NCBI GenBank assembly: GCA_009760855.2
Contig: WPIO01000041.1
Coordinates: 258,501 to 322,500, forward strand
Reading direction: 5' to 3'
DNA from: Cristatella mucedo
Taxonomy: Eukaryota; Bryozoa; Phylactolaemata; Cristatellidae
DNA length: 64,000 nucleotides
A program made the translations under genes and the position numbers. Positions 11,529 to 21,290 of the stretch are shown here, piece after piece. Numbering within the stretch: the first letter of the stretch is position 1; each line of letters begins with the position of its first letter. The notes under the pieces are model-generated. The model saw nothing but the letters and a program-made list of their open reading frames with translations, had not been told where the DNA came from and did no database searches.

Positions 11529-12015
11529 GAATATGTCCTATCGCCTTGCATAGAGGCTAGTTTTAGGACGCTTACCAGTATAAAGAAGTCGACACTAGAT
11601 CAGGAGTAGCTAAAAAATGGCCTCAAATTCTCCGCTCTGCCGCTCCTATCAAAGACACTGGTAGTTTCAGACCAGGTAAGCTCTATGCAGTCGACTCCAT
11701 GTATAATACTCCGCTTCTAAGAATAGCAGTTCCGCGTCCCAGATTTACTCTAGAATTAGTCTTCTCACTCCGCATATAGGAATACTACGCTTATAAGACT
11801 ATAAAAATGACGATTTTTCGGCCCGAGCGTATGCTTTTAAGCGAAATCGACTGTATTCAAACTTCAAGAATAGCAAGTTAGTTCAACTCGGGCTTTAGAG
11901 CAAATCAACCTAAAGATTCAGCACTGCTGGGAGTTCATAACAAATTTCTCAGAAATGCAAACTTGGGTAGAGTCTTTCCGCCGGTCGTTCTGCTGGATCT
12001 CTCTGTGGCTTTACC
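11529..12015. other. Unassigned spacer
   Basis: No recognised gene. Near the end (about 11925-12010) short stretches recall LINE-A pre-palm codons ([18 protein letters not shown] compared with NADMGRVSLLVLLDLSAAF). This is probably a LINE-A remnant on the + strand that was cut off by the following microsatellite. Confidence 0.5.
11940..12015 (+). mobile_element. LINE-A remnant (palm start)
   Basis: The + strand reads [23 protein letters not shown], clearly the same block as LLRNADMGRVSLLVLLDLSAAF in the 9-10.6 kb copy. The element is lost where the TA/TG microsatellite begins. Confidence 0.75.
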
Positions 12016-12195
<180 letters not shown>

Positions 12196-13557
12196 TTATC
12201 ACCGAATTGAGCACCGGAAGTAATGCCGAAGCATCGTGGGCTCTGCCTGTTACATTGCTTTAGGTTCTTTGTCAGTCGAACGGAAACTCAAAGAGTAGAA
12301 AACCTCCGCGGCCACCGGCCACCAGAGCCCTTGAAGTGAGGAGCCCTTGAGCAGAGCCTCGCAAGCTGCAGCCCACAATGGCTGCCGCTACGGCACGGAG
12401 CGGAGCTCGGAGTGCGGCGCTCTGCTCTGAGCACGTGACTGATTGAGCACCGATTATTCTCCAAGCTGCTCCTGCGAGGAGGCGAACTCGGCACTTGGGT
12501 TGAACTTGAAACCGATCTGCGCAGCACTCGTGCAATTGCAAGAGTCGAGAAAAGGGAATTTCGCGAGAGTCAAATTACGATGCAACGGTGGGGGTACGCT
12601 CACGTTGGCTTTCCCTCGCTGGATGTCTGTCTGTCGGGTCGGACAGCTCTGCCTTTCGCTCCCAATCTGTCAGATGGCGATTTGAGTAGGCATTTCAGAG
12701 AGGACGCTAGAGCATCCTCTTACTTCCAGCGAATGATGAATGAATTCGCTAGACCAGCCCAGCGCCTACGCTGAGGATCAAATTGAAAAATGCGCCGAAG
12801 CCCTCGGTGAGGATTAGGATTAGGCCGTTGCTGCCGACGCATCGCGAAGGACAAGCAGACTAATCGACTGCCACCGGTCGCACATTAGCGAGGTCGACTG
12901 CAGCTGAAAATAGGCTGCGCTCAACGTCGAGCCGAGACTCAAAGGAGGCTGCAAACATTCGCTCGACGTCCGCCTGTCGGATCCTCACTCTTAATGGGGC
13001 CAAGAAAAACTTAGCCATTATCTAGCCGAGTTGATTTCTGGCGATGCGATGGCACAGGCCGGTAGCCCTGCCCTGCCCACTCAGAATGTTTTTTTCAGCC
13101 GCCAGAAATAGTACTGCCACTCGCGGCCGCCGCCTCTGAGATCTGAGTCCGAGTGCTGCGAAAGTTCCGATTGAATGCCTCTTCCCGTCGATGCGTGCGC
13201 AAGCTGGTTTTCAGAAAACCCACCAATGATGCATGCTAAAGACAAGCGAAAGAATGCAAGAGCTGGACTTAGCTGCCACGTTTTTTTTATTTTAACATAT
13301 CGAGGGCGGCCGTTGATCGAGAAGGAGGTGGAGAACGCAACGTCGGCGTAACAGATTGGATTCAAAGATTCGACTTTCTGCCGGCAGGGTTTAAGTTAGC
13401 AACGAATTAAGCATTCGTGATCAATGCATATGAAAACAGGCTCCGCACAGGCATTAACAGTCAGAGGACGTATGTTTTCACAATACTGTAAATATAACGA
13501 AAGAGTTACGACAGTGACCACTAAACCGAAGAGCAGGTGGTTCTTCCGTTGCAGGCG

Positions 13558-13607
13558 CTTCCGGCCGCTTCCGGTTGGCTTCCGGTTAGCTTCCGGTTGG
13601 CTTCCGG
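13558..13607 (+). promoter_or_regulatory. Array of five CTTCCGG (ETS-like) sites at helical spacing
   Basis: CTTCCGG occurs at 13558, 13568, 13579, 13590 and 13601, i.e. spaced 10, 11, 11 and 11 bp, close to one turn of B-DNA. CTTCCGG(T) is the core bound by ETS/GABP factors at many animal promoters. It may equally be a short tandem repeat that happens to contain this word. Confidence 0.5.
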
Positions 13608-13789
13608 TAGGATCGATAGGATGTGACCGCGTGATAAGCTTGTGGCGGCTGCGCTCGGTTGCAGTCTGAGTGGCGGAGCGCGTTCGTCGCCACTCCCAGC
13701 ATTCCTGGCTGCACTTTGAAGAGCCAGCTGTACCAGCTGTGGTCGCGAGAGCTCTCGTCGATCGAGTGGCATGCAACCTCCAGGGAACG

Positions 13790-13870
13790 AGATCCAGAGG
13801 GACAGATCAGGAGACTGGTCCAGCACAGATCCAGAGGGACAGATCGGGAGACTGGTCCAGATCCAGATCC
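13790..13870 (+). repeat. Two-copy 37-bp tandem repeat
   Basis: Copies at 13790-13826 and 13827-13860 share AGATCCAGAGGGACAGATC, then GGAGACTGGTCCAG, and are nearly identical. A partial third unit (ATCCAGATCC) follows. Confidence 0.9.
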
Positions 13871-14494
13871 GTCGCGAACGTTTCCGGCAGTGCAGCCACT
13901 CACACCAGCTGTCCCAGCGCCGCCACCGCTTCCTTTCCCCTACGACCCGCAGGCATGCTGGCTACAGGCATCAGTCTTTTCGCGATCAGTCAGTCTCACA
14001 TTCATCACTTCTCTGACATCAGCTGGAGGAATGCCGAACGAGCAGCTTTCGTCAGCGCCCTTAAGCGACGCCGCGAACGGTCCTATTAAGAATGATTAGT
14101 TTTTATCACCCTGCTCACACTTGAAGGCGCAGCTCCTTTTAGCGATCTGCAGATCGCTTGTGGAATTTTGTAGATGCCCTGCAGTTGTCCCGGGTGCCGT
14201 AAAGGCGTTTCGGGTCACCCGACGGCAGTGCAGTGCAAATCTTGATGCCGCGGAAATCTTGATGTCATCAGCAGTACATCTCGGCACAGCGAAGTCAAGA
14301 GCTCTTGATAGTTTGTGTGTCCGTCGCTACAGCCTGCAGCCTCTCCTGAATGAGCAACATCGCCAGCCCCAAAACGTATTTGGGCTGGCGATGTACGTAC
14401 GATGACGATATACCTATCAATACGCATTGATGTGAATGGACAAGGAACGTCCGAGGAACTGCTTAAGTATGGGTTTCTCGGGGCTCTGTGCTTG

Positions 14495-14850
14495 GTAATA
14501 ATAATAATAATAATATTGCACTTGATAAAGCGCCCTCAGAGAACTTAATCTCTTTCTAGGCGCTTTACATTTGCTGCAAAGTGATACGCAATAGAATAGT
14601 AAGTAAAATCAAGCTTGAAAAACAAACAAAATGAATAACATGGTTAGGGGTTACATGCACTGGGTCAGCATGCAAATGTGGTTAGTGGCAGCATGAACAG
14701 TGTCAGCACGCATAAGCACATCGAGGACGAATCACAAGGACCCACTAAATGCTGTCCTAAATAGGTATGTTTTTAAGTTTCTTTTAAATGTGGTCAGGTC
14801 AGGGGATGTTCTGATGCAGGTCGGGAGGGAGTTCCAAGCTGTGGCAGGTT
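14495..14850 (-). mobile_element. LINE-A 3' end
   Basis: (AAT)n tail at 14498-14516, then the family hairpin (AAAGCGCCCTCAGAG ... TAGGCGCTTTAC), the 3' UTR with GGTCAGCATGC, and the last ORF codons (CGGGAGGGAGTTCC). 5'-truncated at about 14850. Confidence 0.9.
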
Positions 14851-14935
14851 ATTTTCACGGTTTATACTGTCCCTCTTGCCAATGTGGCTGCCGATTAAGT
14901 CCTATTTAACCTTTTTAAGTCCGATCTCAGTGAGA
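14851..14935 (+). mobile_element. Short LINE-A palm piece in inverted orientation
   Basis: TTTTCACGGTTTATACT followed by CTCTTGCCAATGTGGCTGCC matches the LINE-A palm codons (FTVYTLPLADV) on the + strand. It sits between two minus-strand LINE-A pieces and shows local inversion. Confidence 0.7.
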
Positions 14936-16160
14936 GTATACTCTGGAGTCTCACACTGAGATCGAACTTAAACCATTGCAGTGCCAGCGATGCTCAGGCG
15001 AGATGGGAGGTGCTCGAGGGGGACTTGGTGGTCTATAGTATCAGAAGCTGCCGAAAGATTGAGTTAGAAGAGCAGAGAGACTTTGTCTAAATCTGCATTC
15101 CTGAGTAGGTCGTTATAGACCCGAAGCAATGCTGACTCGGTTGAGTCATAAGCTCTAAAAACCAGAAAAGAACTGTCTAGCCAGGTGTTAAGTTTCAAAT
15201 TATGAGTTCAGATGATCTGCAACGACTCGTTCCGGTGTCTTTTATAGGACCGGTAGTAGGAGGAAGACTGTGCAGAAGTTTCTCAAGTTCTCTGGGTTTA
15301 GTGTTGCTTTCTTGAGTAGTGGCCTGACTACAGCTTCTTTGAAAGTTGCTGGGACATGACCTGGGGGCTAAGGACATATTAATGATATTAGTTATGCATC
15401 GCAGCAGCAGATCTATGCGTGGTAGAAGCAGGACAGTGAGACTAGGGACTAGAGAATTAGTAGTCTTCCTTGATATGGATATAAGCTTCGAGATGAGGTC
15501 ACGTGTGGCCTCCTTGAATGGAGACACTGAGGCGCTGTACGCAATTAAAGGACACCATTCCAGAGAGAATTCGGCCACCATAGGGATGGACTGCATGACT
15601 TTGTCTATCGTCGTTGGCAAAAAAGCTAGAGAAGCGATCAGCTAGGTCATCACAAGGGTCACTAGGTAAGGAGTTAAACAGTGAACGTTAGAGAGATAAT
15701 TGATAGTAGATGTTAGCAGTTTTGGATTATACATCCGTGATTCTGTAATATTTTTTTTATAGAAGCTATAATTGGCCCTTGCTAAGATCAATAGGTACAA
15801 TCTATAATATTCCTCATATGCCTGTTGATGGAAAGCCAGTCTTGAAGCTGGGCACACTTTTTAAAACTTGTGCTTAGTTGACCTAGCTAATTAAACGTCT
15901 GCGATAAAACATAGGCCTTCTGGGTGAGGGCGCACAGTGCGCTTTTTCAGAGGTGCTAAATCGTCGAGCATGTCAGCTAGTGTCGTGTTGTAGAATCCTA
16001 CCAATGATGACAGGTCGGAACTGGGATTGGGCAGCTCTAAGGGAAGAAGATATTCTCACGTGGACAGCAACAATTTCAAGGGTCGTCAGGTTTCGCGATT
16101 CACTCGTGACTTTGGATGCAGAGGAGGGAACACATAGTAGACTTTCTTGTCTTTGCCGCA
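14936..16160 (-). mobile_element. LINE-A fragment: endonuclease-RT linker and RT fingers/palm start
   Basis: Minus-strand reading from 16160 down gives a YNTTLADMLDDLAPLKKRTV linker motif, the EEYYRLYLLILARANYSFYKK helix, PKLL..TINYLS, SDPCDDLADRFSSFFA, LLLRCITNIINMSLA, a degraded SFKEAVVRPL, VVADHLNS and DTIDH..., ending at the SGRLQS block. This order (linker, then RT fingers) is typical of CR1/L2/jockey-type ORF2 proteins. It holds the longest 5' coverage of LINE-A in the window. Multiple frameshifts; dead copy. Confidence 0.85.
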
Positions 16161-16164
16161 TTTA

Positions 16165-16342
16165 TGAAGCCGTAATATCACACCAGGTAAGGCGGTTGCT
16201 TTTACGACCTCGGGCCCGAGGTCGTGGGTTCGATTCCTGTGGTGGGCGACTCTTTATCGCCACTGCAAGCGGTGGTGATAGCCGTAAAAGCTCTTCTGTC
16301 GCTATACGAAAAAGAGGCTGTTTATTCAGCTAGGATTTATGT
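16165..16342 (+). mobile_element. SINE-2 copy
   Basis: Weak A box (ATCACACCAGGTAAGGCGG), a perfect self-complementary segment between the boxes (ACGACCTCGGGCCCGAGGTC), B box GGTTCGATTCC, the CGCCACTGCAAGCGGTGG body, and the AGAGGCTGTTTATTCAGCT end. Confidence 0.9.
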
Positions 16343-17124
16343 AGTTTATTTACTATCTACCTTACGAAAGGTAGCAGTTAAAACATTAAATTACCCAAAG
16401 GTGTGATTTGTTCGATAATGTAGCAGCTGACTAGATCTGAAGATAAACAAGTTGCCTACTTGAGAAGCACATGCTAAACGTGAACCAGGACCCTGCATGG
16501 TACTTTTGATCACTGGTCAAAAGAGAAATTAGTATATTCCATAACTCGGCAAATACTTCACATATCGGAGTGAAATTTGAAAGGCACGTTCGGCTCTGCT
16601 TGTTTTACACGAGTCTGGAAAATTTACGATTTTGGTTGGATAAATTTTGGTGTCTGCATCATCAAACATCCTGGAGCTTTTTGCGTAGTCTTGGACATTT
16701 AGAGGACACACTCACGGAGTTATGGAATTTCAAGGCACCAGCCGACCCTGGAGATGAAGCTGTAAAAAAGTCTCAAGAATGCACCTCAACAAGCTTTAAT
16801 TATGTATAACGACCTACCAATAAAATAAAAAAATGAGTAGTTTCGACTAGTTGGGATACAAGTCGCATATGATGCAGAGATCGGTAAAAAGAAATTATTT
16901 ATAGATCTGTTGCTTCTGACTTACATCCGGGTTAGACGTTGCTTGCATAATCATTTTTTCTTTTATGCGGAAGTCGTCAGAACTTCCGATCCCAGTTATA
17001 ACATATTTGTCTTTCGACATGTACCCTAAACACATTTGATTGTCGGAAACATGTTTTAAAGTATTTTCTTGACATTCCCCTTTTGGCTCGAATCCACTGG
17101 ACTGCTGCCGATCAGGGTAAAGTT
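16343..17124. other. Unassigned AT-rich spacer
   Basis: No gene recognised. An 80-codon frame at 16570-16809 has no familiar motif. Nothing else is visible. Confidence 0.5.
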
Positions 17125-17243
17125 GTATTACTCACCATTCAATCTGTTTCCCTTTGCAGCAAATGTAAAGCGCCAAGAAAGAGATTGAGTTCTCTGATGG
17201 CGCTTTATCAAGTGCATTATTATTATTGTTATTATTATTAATA
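17125..17243 (+). mobile_element. LINE-A tail fragment
   Basis: Only the last ~110 bp: CTTTGCAGCAAATGTAAAGC, the hairpin, CAAGTGCATT and an (ATT)n tail. Heavily 5'-truncated insertion. Confidence 0.9.
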
Positions 17244-17244
17244 T

Positions 17245-17484
17245 AGACTGAATGAGATCTGCATGTGGTCAGATAAGCAGAGTTTGGTAATACTAGGTGA
17301 TGATACTTTGCATTTGTAGGACAAGATTTGGTTGAGTGTGTGATACTTTACGTGAGTAGGGCCATATACATAAGCCACAAAAGAAAATGAGTCAGTTAGT
17401 GCACGAAAGTCGGTACTGAAGGCGCCAGATGAAATTATCACTATGAATGCTCAAATCACCTATAACAAGAAAATATCAATTGAA
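17245..17484 (-). mobile_element. Non-LTR endonuclease-domain fragment
   Basis: The minus strand reads GDLSIHSDN (compare the GDFNIH motif of apurinic-type endonucleases of CR1/L2 elements). After one frameshift comes FRALTDSFSF, then VYGPTHVKYHTLNQILS, and finally LCLSDHMQISFSL, where SDH is the usual last catalytic motif. It is the only endonuclease piece in the window. It probably belongs to LINE-A or a close relative, but that link is inferred. Confidence 0.8.
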
Positions 17485-18330
17485 ATAATAATCATAATAT
17501 CACGCTTGATAAAGCGCCCTCAGAGAACTCAATCTCTTTCTAGGCGCTTTGCATTTGCTGCAAAGGAAACACAATCGAATGGTTAGAGTTAGCATGCTCA
17601 ATAAGCAACACAAATAACATGATTAGGGGTGGCAGGGTCAGCGTGCCAGTATGGTTAGTAGCAGCTCGCATAGTGTCACCACGCAAAAGCACATAAAGGC
17701 TGAATCACTGGGACCCACTAAATGCTGGGATAAATGTGTGGATTTTTAATTTCTTTTCAAATGTGGTCAAGTCAGGGGATGTCATGACACAAGTCGAGAG
17801 TAAGTTTCAGGCTTTGGGAGCGTACTAACTAAATACATGGTCTCCAAAGGATTTTAGGTTTGTACGAGTTTGTAGGTATAGGTATACTGTTAGATTCCGA
17901 AAAGCGGGTGGTTCGACGCTTGGCCTGGTGGGGGCATAGATCTGATAGGTTGGCTGAAGCCAAAGAACAGAGGGACTTAAAAGCGAGCGACAAAACCTTG
18001 AAGTCGATCCGTTGCTTAAGCGATATTCAGTGCAAGTCAAGCGAGAAGTGGTGTGATTTGACAACTGCGATGCTCACGACAGGCAAGCCTAGCTGCAAAG
18101 TTCTGCACCAGCTGTAATCGCCTGATTGCACAGGCAGGTAGATCAGCAAGCAGTGAGTTACAGCAGTCAAGATGGGATGTCACAAATCCATGGACCAACT
18201 TAGATATGGTATCCGTGTCTAAGTAACCCCGACTTTCAGCAACGTTATGTAGCTGAAAGTAGGGAGACTTAATTTTGGTGCTTGTGCGGTTATCTAACGA
18301 AAGGTCACTTTAGAACATGTGCCTTGATTT
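17485..18330 (-). mobile_element. LINE-A fragment: post-palm ORF and 3' end
   Basis: AAT/ATCATAAT tail at 17485, hairpin at 17510-17555, 3' UTR, then the minus-strand C-terminal ORF (KAWNLLS-like, LTCTEYRLSNG, SLLSPSVLWLQP in the wrong frame) up to the TKIKSPYFQLHNVAES region near 18250-18280. Several frameshifts; 5'-truncated. Confidence 0.85.
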
Positions 18331-18795
18331 CGAAGTGTGCAAGAGAGTCAAATTCAAATCAGTCTCAGTTGGCTCATCTTTGCTTTGTTGCTGTAGTAAC
18401 TGTTTCACTTATTCTTTTAATAAGCTTGTAATAAGCTGGTTTATTTTGATCTTTTCTGAGATCTAATTTTAGGAATCTGGATGAAAGGAGCCAAAGGTGC
18501 ATTATATTTAATTACAAGAAAGCTTGAGAGCTACTAAAATAGGGCTTATATCAAATGTTGCTCCTATAAAATAGTGGTCCTATCAAACAAATTTAAATCG
18601 ACCCCGGACAGGCAAAGAAATAGTCACGTGTCGACACTACATGCACATTTGCATGACAGCCTCGCATGAAGGCTCCGATCAAAACCGAAACATTAAAACG
18701 TGGGCAAAGTAAGAAGTCAGTATATGTCATTCTAAAATAGTTTCTTTCAGAGCCAACGCAATAGCTCCATAAAACAAGACAATTCTTTAATTCCT
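18331..18795. other. Unassigned spacer
   Basis: AT-rich, no recognised gene or repeat. Confidence 0.5.
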
Positions 18796-19870
18796 TGAGC
18801 TTTGCTTTGATCCCTCCCAGCCTACGAGCACCTCGAATTCTCTCAACTCACTTGCTGCATGTATTGATGACGTCCACACATTGATGGCAGCAAATTTTAT
18901 TAAACTAAGCAATGATAAAACTAACTTACCAGTTATAGGCAAACCCAGTGTGATTCAGATATTGGAATGGCTTATGCTACAAACTGGCTCTGCCAGCATA
19001 TCTCATGTTGAATCGGCACGAAATCTAGGTGTCATGTTCCAAAGTGACCTCTCGTTAGACGACCACAGAAGCTCCACCATCAAGTCTGCCTACTTTCAGC
19101 TACATAACATTGCTAAAATTTGGGCTTGTTTAGATAAGTATACCACATCTGATTCAATCCATGCATTTGTGACATCCTGTCTTGACTTCTGCAACTCACT
19201 GCTTGCTGATCTACCGGCATGTGCAATCAGGCAATTACATCTGGTGCACAACTCCGCAGCTAGGCTCGTCTGTTGTGAGCGTCGCAGTTGCCACATCACA
19301 CCACTTCTCGCCGACCTGCACTGGCTACCAGTCAAGCAACGGATTGACTTCAAGGTTTTGTCGCTCACCTTTAGGTCACTTCATTCTTTGGCTCCAGCCT
19401 ATCTCTCAGATCTACTCCCCCACCAGGCCAAGCATCGTACCACCCGCTTTTCGAAATCCAACAGTCTACCAATACCTCGTACAAACCTCAAATCCTTTGG
19501 AGACCGTGCATTTAGTTCGTATGCTCCCAAAGCCTGGAACTCCCTCCCGACCTGCGTCAGAACATCCCCTGACTTGGCCACATTTAAACAGAACTTAAAA
19601 ACACACCTATTTAGGACAGCATTTAGTGGGTCCCTGCGATTCGCCCTTCACGTGCTTATGCGTGCTGACACTGTGTATGCTGCCACTAACCACGTTTGCA
19701 TGCTGACCTTGTGCATGTCACCCCTAACCACGTTGTTCACGTTGTTTATCGAGCATGCTGTTACTCACTATTCAGTCGCGTTTCCCCTTGCAGCAAGTGC
19801 AAATCGCCTAGAAAGAGATTGAGTTCTGTGGGGCGTTTTATCAAGTGCATTATTATTATTATTATTAACA
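18796..19870 (+). mobile_element. LINE-A copy with long open reverse transcriptase C-terminal frame
   Basis: It begins just after the catalytic YADD (CFDPSQPTST-like codons) and runs through the MAANFIKLSNDKTNL helix, SVESARNLGVMFQSDLSL, LADLHWLPVKQRIDFK and KAWNSLPTCVRTSPDL to FSGSL. It then continues through the 3' UTR to the hairpin (19806-19843) and an (ATT)n tail ending at about 19868. Only slightly diverged from the 9-10.6 kb copy. Confidence 0.93.
18881..19822 (+). pseudogene. LINE-A RT C-terminal frame, stop lost
   Basis: 313 codons, of which about the first 250 are the RT C-terminal part. The usual stop after FSGSL is TGA in the copies at 9.4 and 25.7 kb; here it is CGA (around 19638), so the frame runs on through the 3' UTR for roughly 60 codons. 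It lacks the catalytic YADD and cannot act alone. Confidence 0.85.
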
Positions 19871-20617
19871 CCGATAAACATTGGAAACTAAAAGATCTAG
19901 CACATGTTAGCCGGACTAAGGATCGCACGACACCATTTATATGCACAGAAATATCAGATCGGCTTGGCTAGATCGTAGTCATTGCTAGCAAATAATTTCA
20001 AAGCCAGAACTAAACACGACGAAGCTACCCACGATACCAAACCGTTGGGACAGAGTACCCCTTAGGGAATAGCCGCGATTTGTCCGAAGCTTATGAGCAG
20101 CGCGTTGTACGACTATGTATGTACGAATAAGTATGGATGCCGACCTCCCCGAGAGTATATTTAGGCGTGAGCTTGACAGCGGTGACTCTCTGCGGTGACT
20201 GCGAGCAACGCTGTGCTGGTCGGCGAGTCCCAAGGCACCGACGGGCCCGAGTGGATGACGTGGATGACGAAGACCTAACCTAAACACTTTGTATGAAACT
20301 GTTGCGAACGCACGTACGTGGCTGGATATGAGCTGCTCGAAGTCTGTAGGCTCGAAGTCTGTAGAAAGTCACCTTCGCTATCAGCCGTAATATTCAGGCT
20401 ATTCTCTAATAATATTCTTTGCACCTCTTGCCCGCACTTGCTTTAGCTAAACGTGTTTATTCATAATTTCTTAGCGCCAATATCGTTGACCTTTGGAAGT
20501 GCAATAGACCTCCATCCACGCTTTATCAACGATTTGAAACACGCGTGATGAATTTCAGATAGCCTTACAAGTCTTACTTTTAAGTTTCTGCGCATTTAAC
20601 TCTCAAGATTTTATTCT
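19871..20617. other. Unassigned spacer
   Basis: No recognised gene. A 100-codon minus frame at 19985-20287 lies in a mildly GC-rich patch but shows no familiar motif. Confidence 0.5.
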
Positions 20618-21075
20618 TCGTTATAATAATGATAATAATAATGCATTTGATAAAGCGCCCTCAGAGAACTCAATCTCTCTCTAGGCGCTTTACATTTGCT
20701 GCAAAAGGAAATGCAATTGAATGGTGATTAATACAATGCTTGATAAACAAACAAAATGAACAACATGGTTAGGGTGACATGCACAGGGTCAGCATGTAAA
20801 TGTGGTTAGTGGCAGTATGCACAGTGTCAGCACGCATAAGCACATCAAGGACGAATCCCGGGGACCCACTAAATGCTGTCCTAAATAGGTGTGTTTTTAA
20901 GTTCTGTGGTCAAGTCAGGGGATGCTGTGACGCATGTCGGGAGGGAGTTCCCGGCTTTGGGAGCTTACGAACTAAATGCACGGTCTCCAGAGGATTTGAG
21001 GTTTGTACGGGTATTGGTAGACTGTTAGATTCCGAAAAGCGGGCGGTACGATGCTTGGTCTGATGGGGGAGCATG
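20618..21075 (-). mobile_element. LINE-A 3' end
   Basis: AATAATGATAAT tail, hairpin at 20655-20693, 3' UTR, then the last ~70 codons of the ORF on the minus strand (SNSLPIP-like, KAGNSLP). 5'-truncated at about 21075. Confidence 0.9.
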
Positions 21076-21290
21076 GTTCATTGCTCTTGATTGGCTGCAC
21101 CTTTCTTTGCTGTTCAATATCGAAGTCTTTCCGAAACATTTCACTTCTTGCGAAGTTTTTACCTTTACAAATGAGAGACGAGCCTTCTTTATACTCTCTA
21201 GAAATTTGAAATGAGACAATCTTCGCTCTTCGAGCGTAATCCAATTCTGTTTGCATGGTTGCATAAGCTCGAGTTTTAAAATCAACCAGT
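21076..21290 (-). other. Unexplained minus-strand open segment with a donor-like end
   Basis: On the minus strand a frame reads TELDYARRAKIVSFQISRE followed by YKEGSSLICK and then meets AAG|GTAAAA, which resembles a 5' splice site (near 21161). It is not LINE-A sequence and I do not recognise it. It could be a lone exon of an unknown minus-strand gene or part of another mobile element. Confidence 0.25.

Larger units (their letters stand above)
12196..14494. other. CpG-rich island without a recognised exon
   Basis: From about 12270 to 14400 the DNA is GC- and CpG-rich, unlike its flanks, which in animal genomes usually marks a promoter or a first exon. Frames of 80-146 codons exist on both strands (for example 13659-14099 plus), but none has a recognisable domain and overlapping frames are equally open, as expected of GC-rich DNA. 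Internal structures are an array of CTTCCGG sites (13558-13607) and a 37-bp tandem duplication (13790-13870). Confidence 0.5.

Noticed and set aside
13659-14099. 146- and 139-codon + strand frames in the CpG island
   Set aside because: Overlapping frames equally open in GC-rich DNA; includes a tandem repeat; no recognised domain.
16205-16240. Functional tRNA gene
   Set aside because: A and B boxes are present, but the cloverleaf cannot be completed and the sequence continues as SINE-2 body; several dispersed copies share it.
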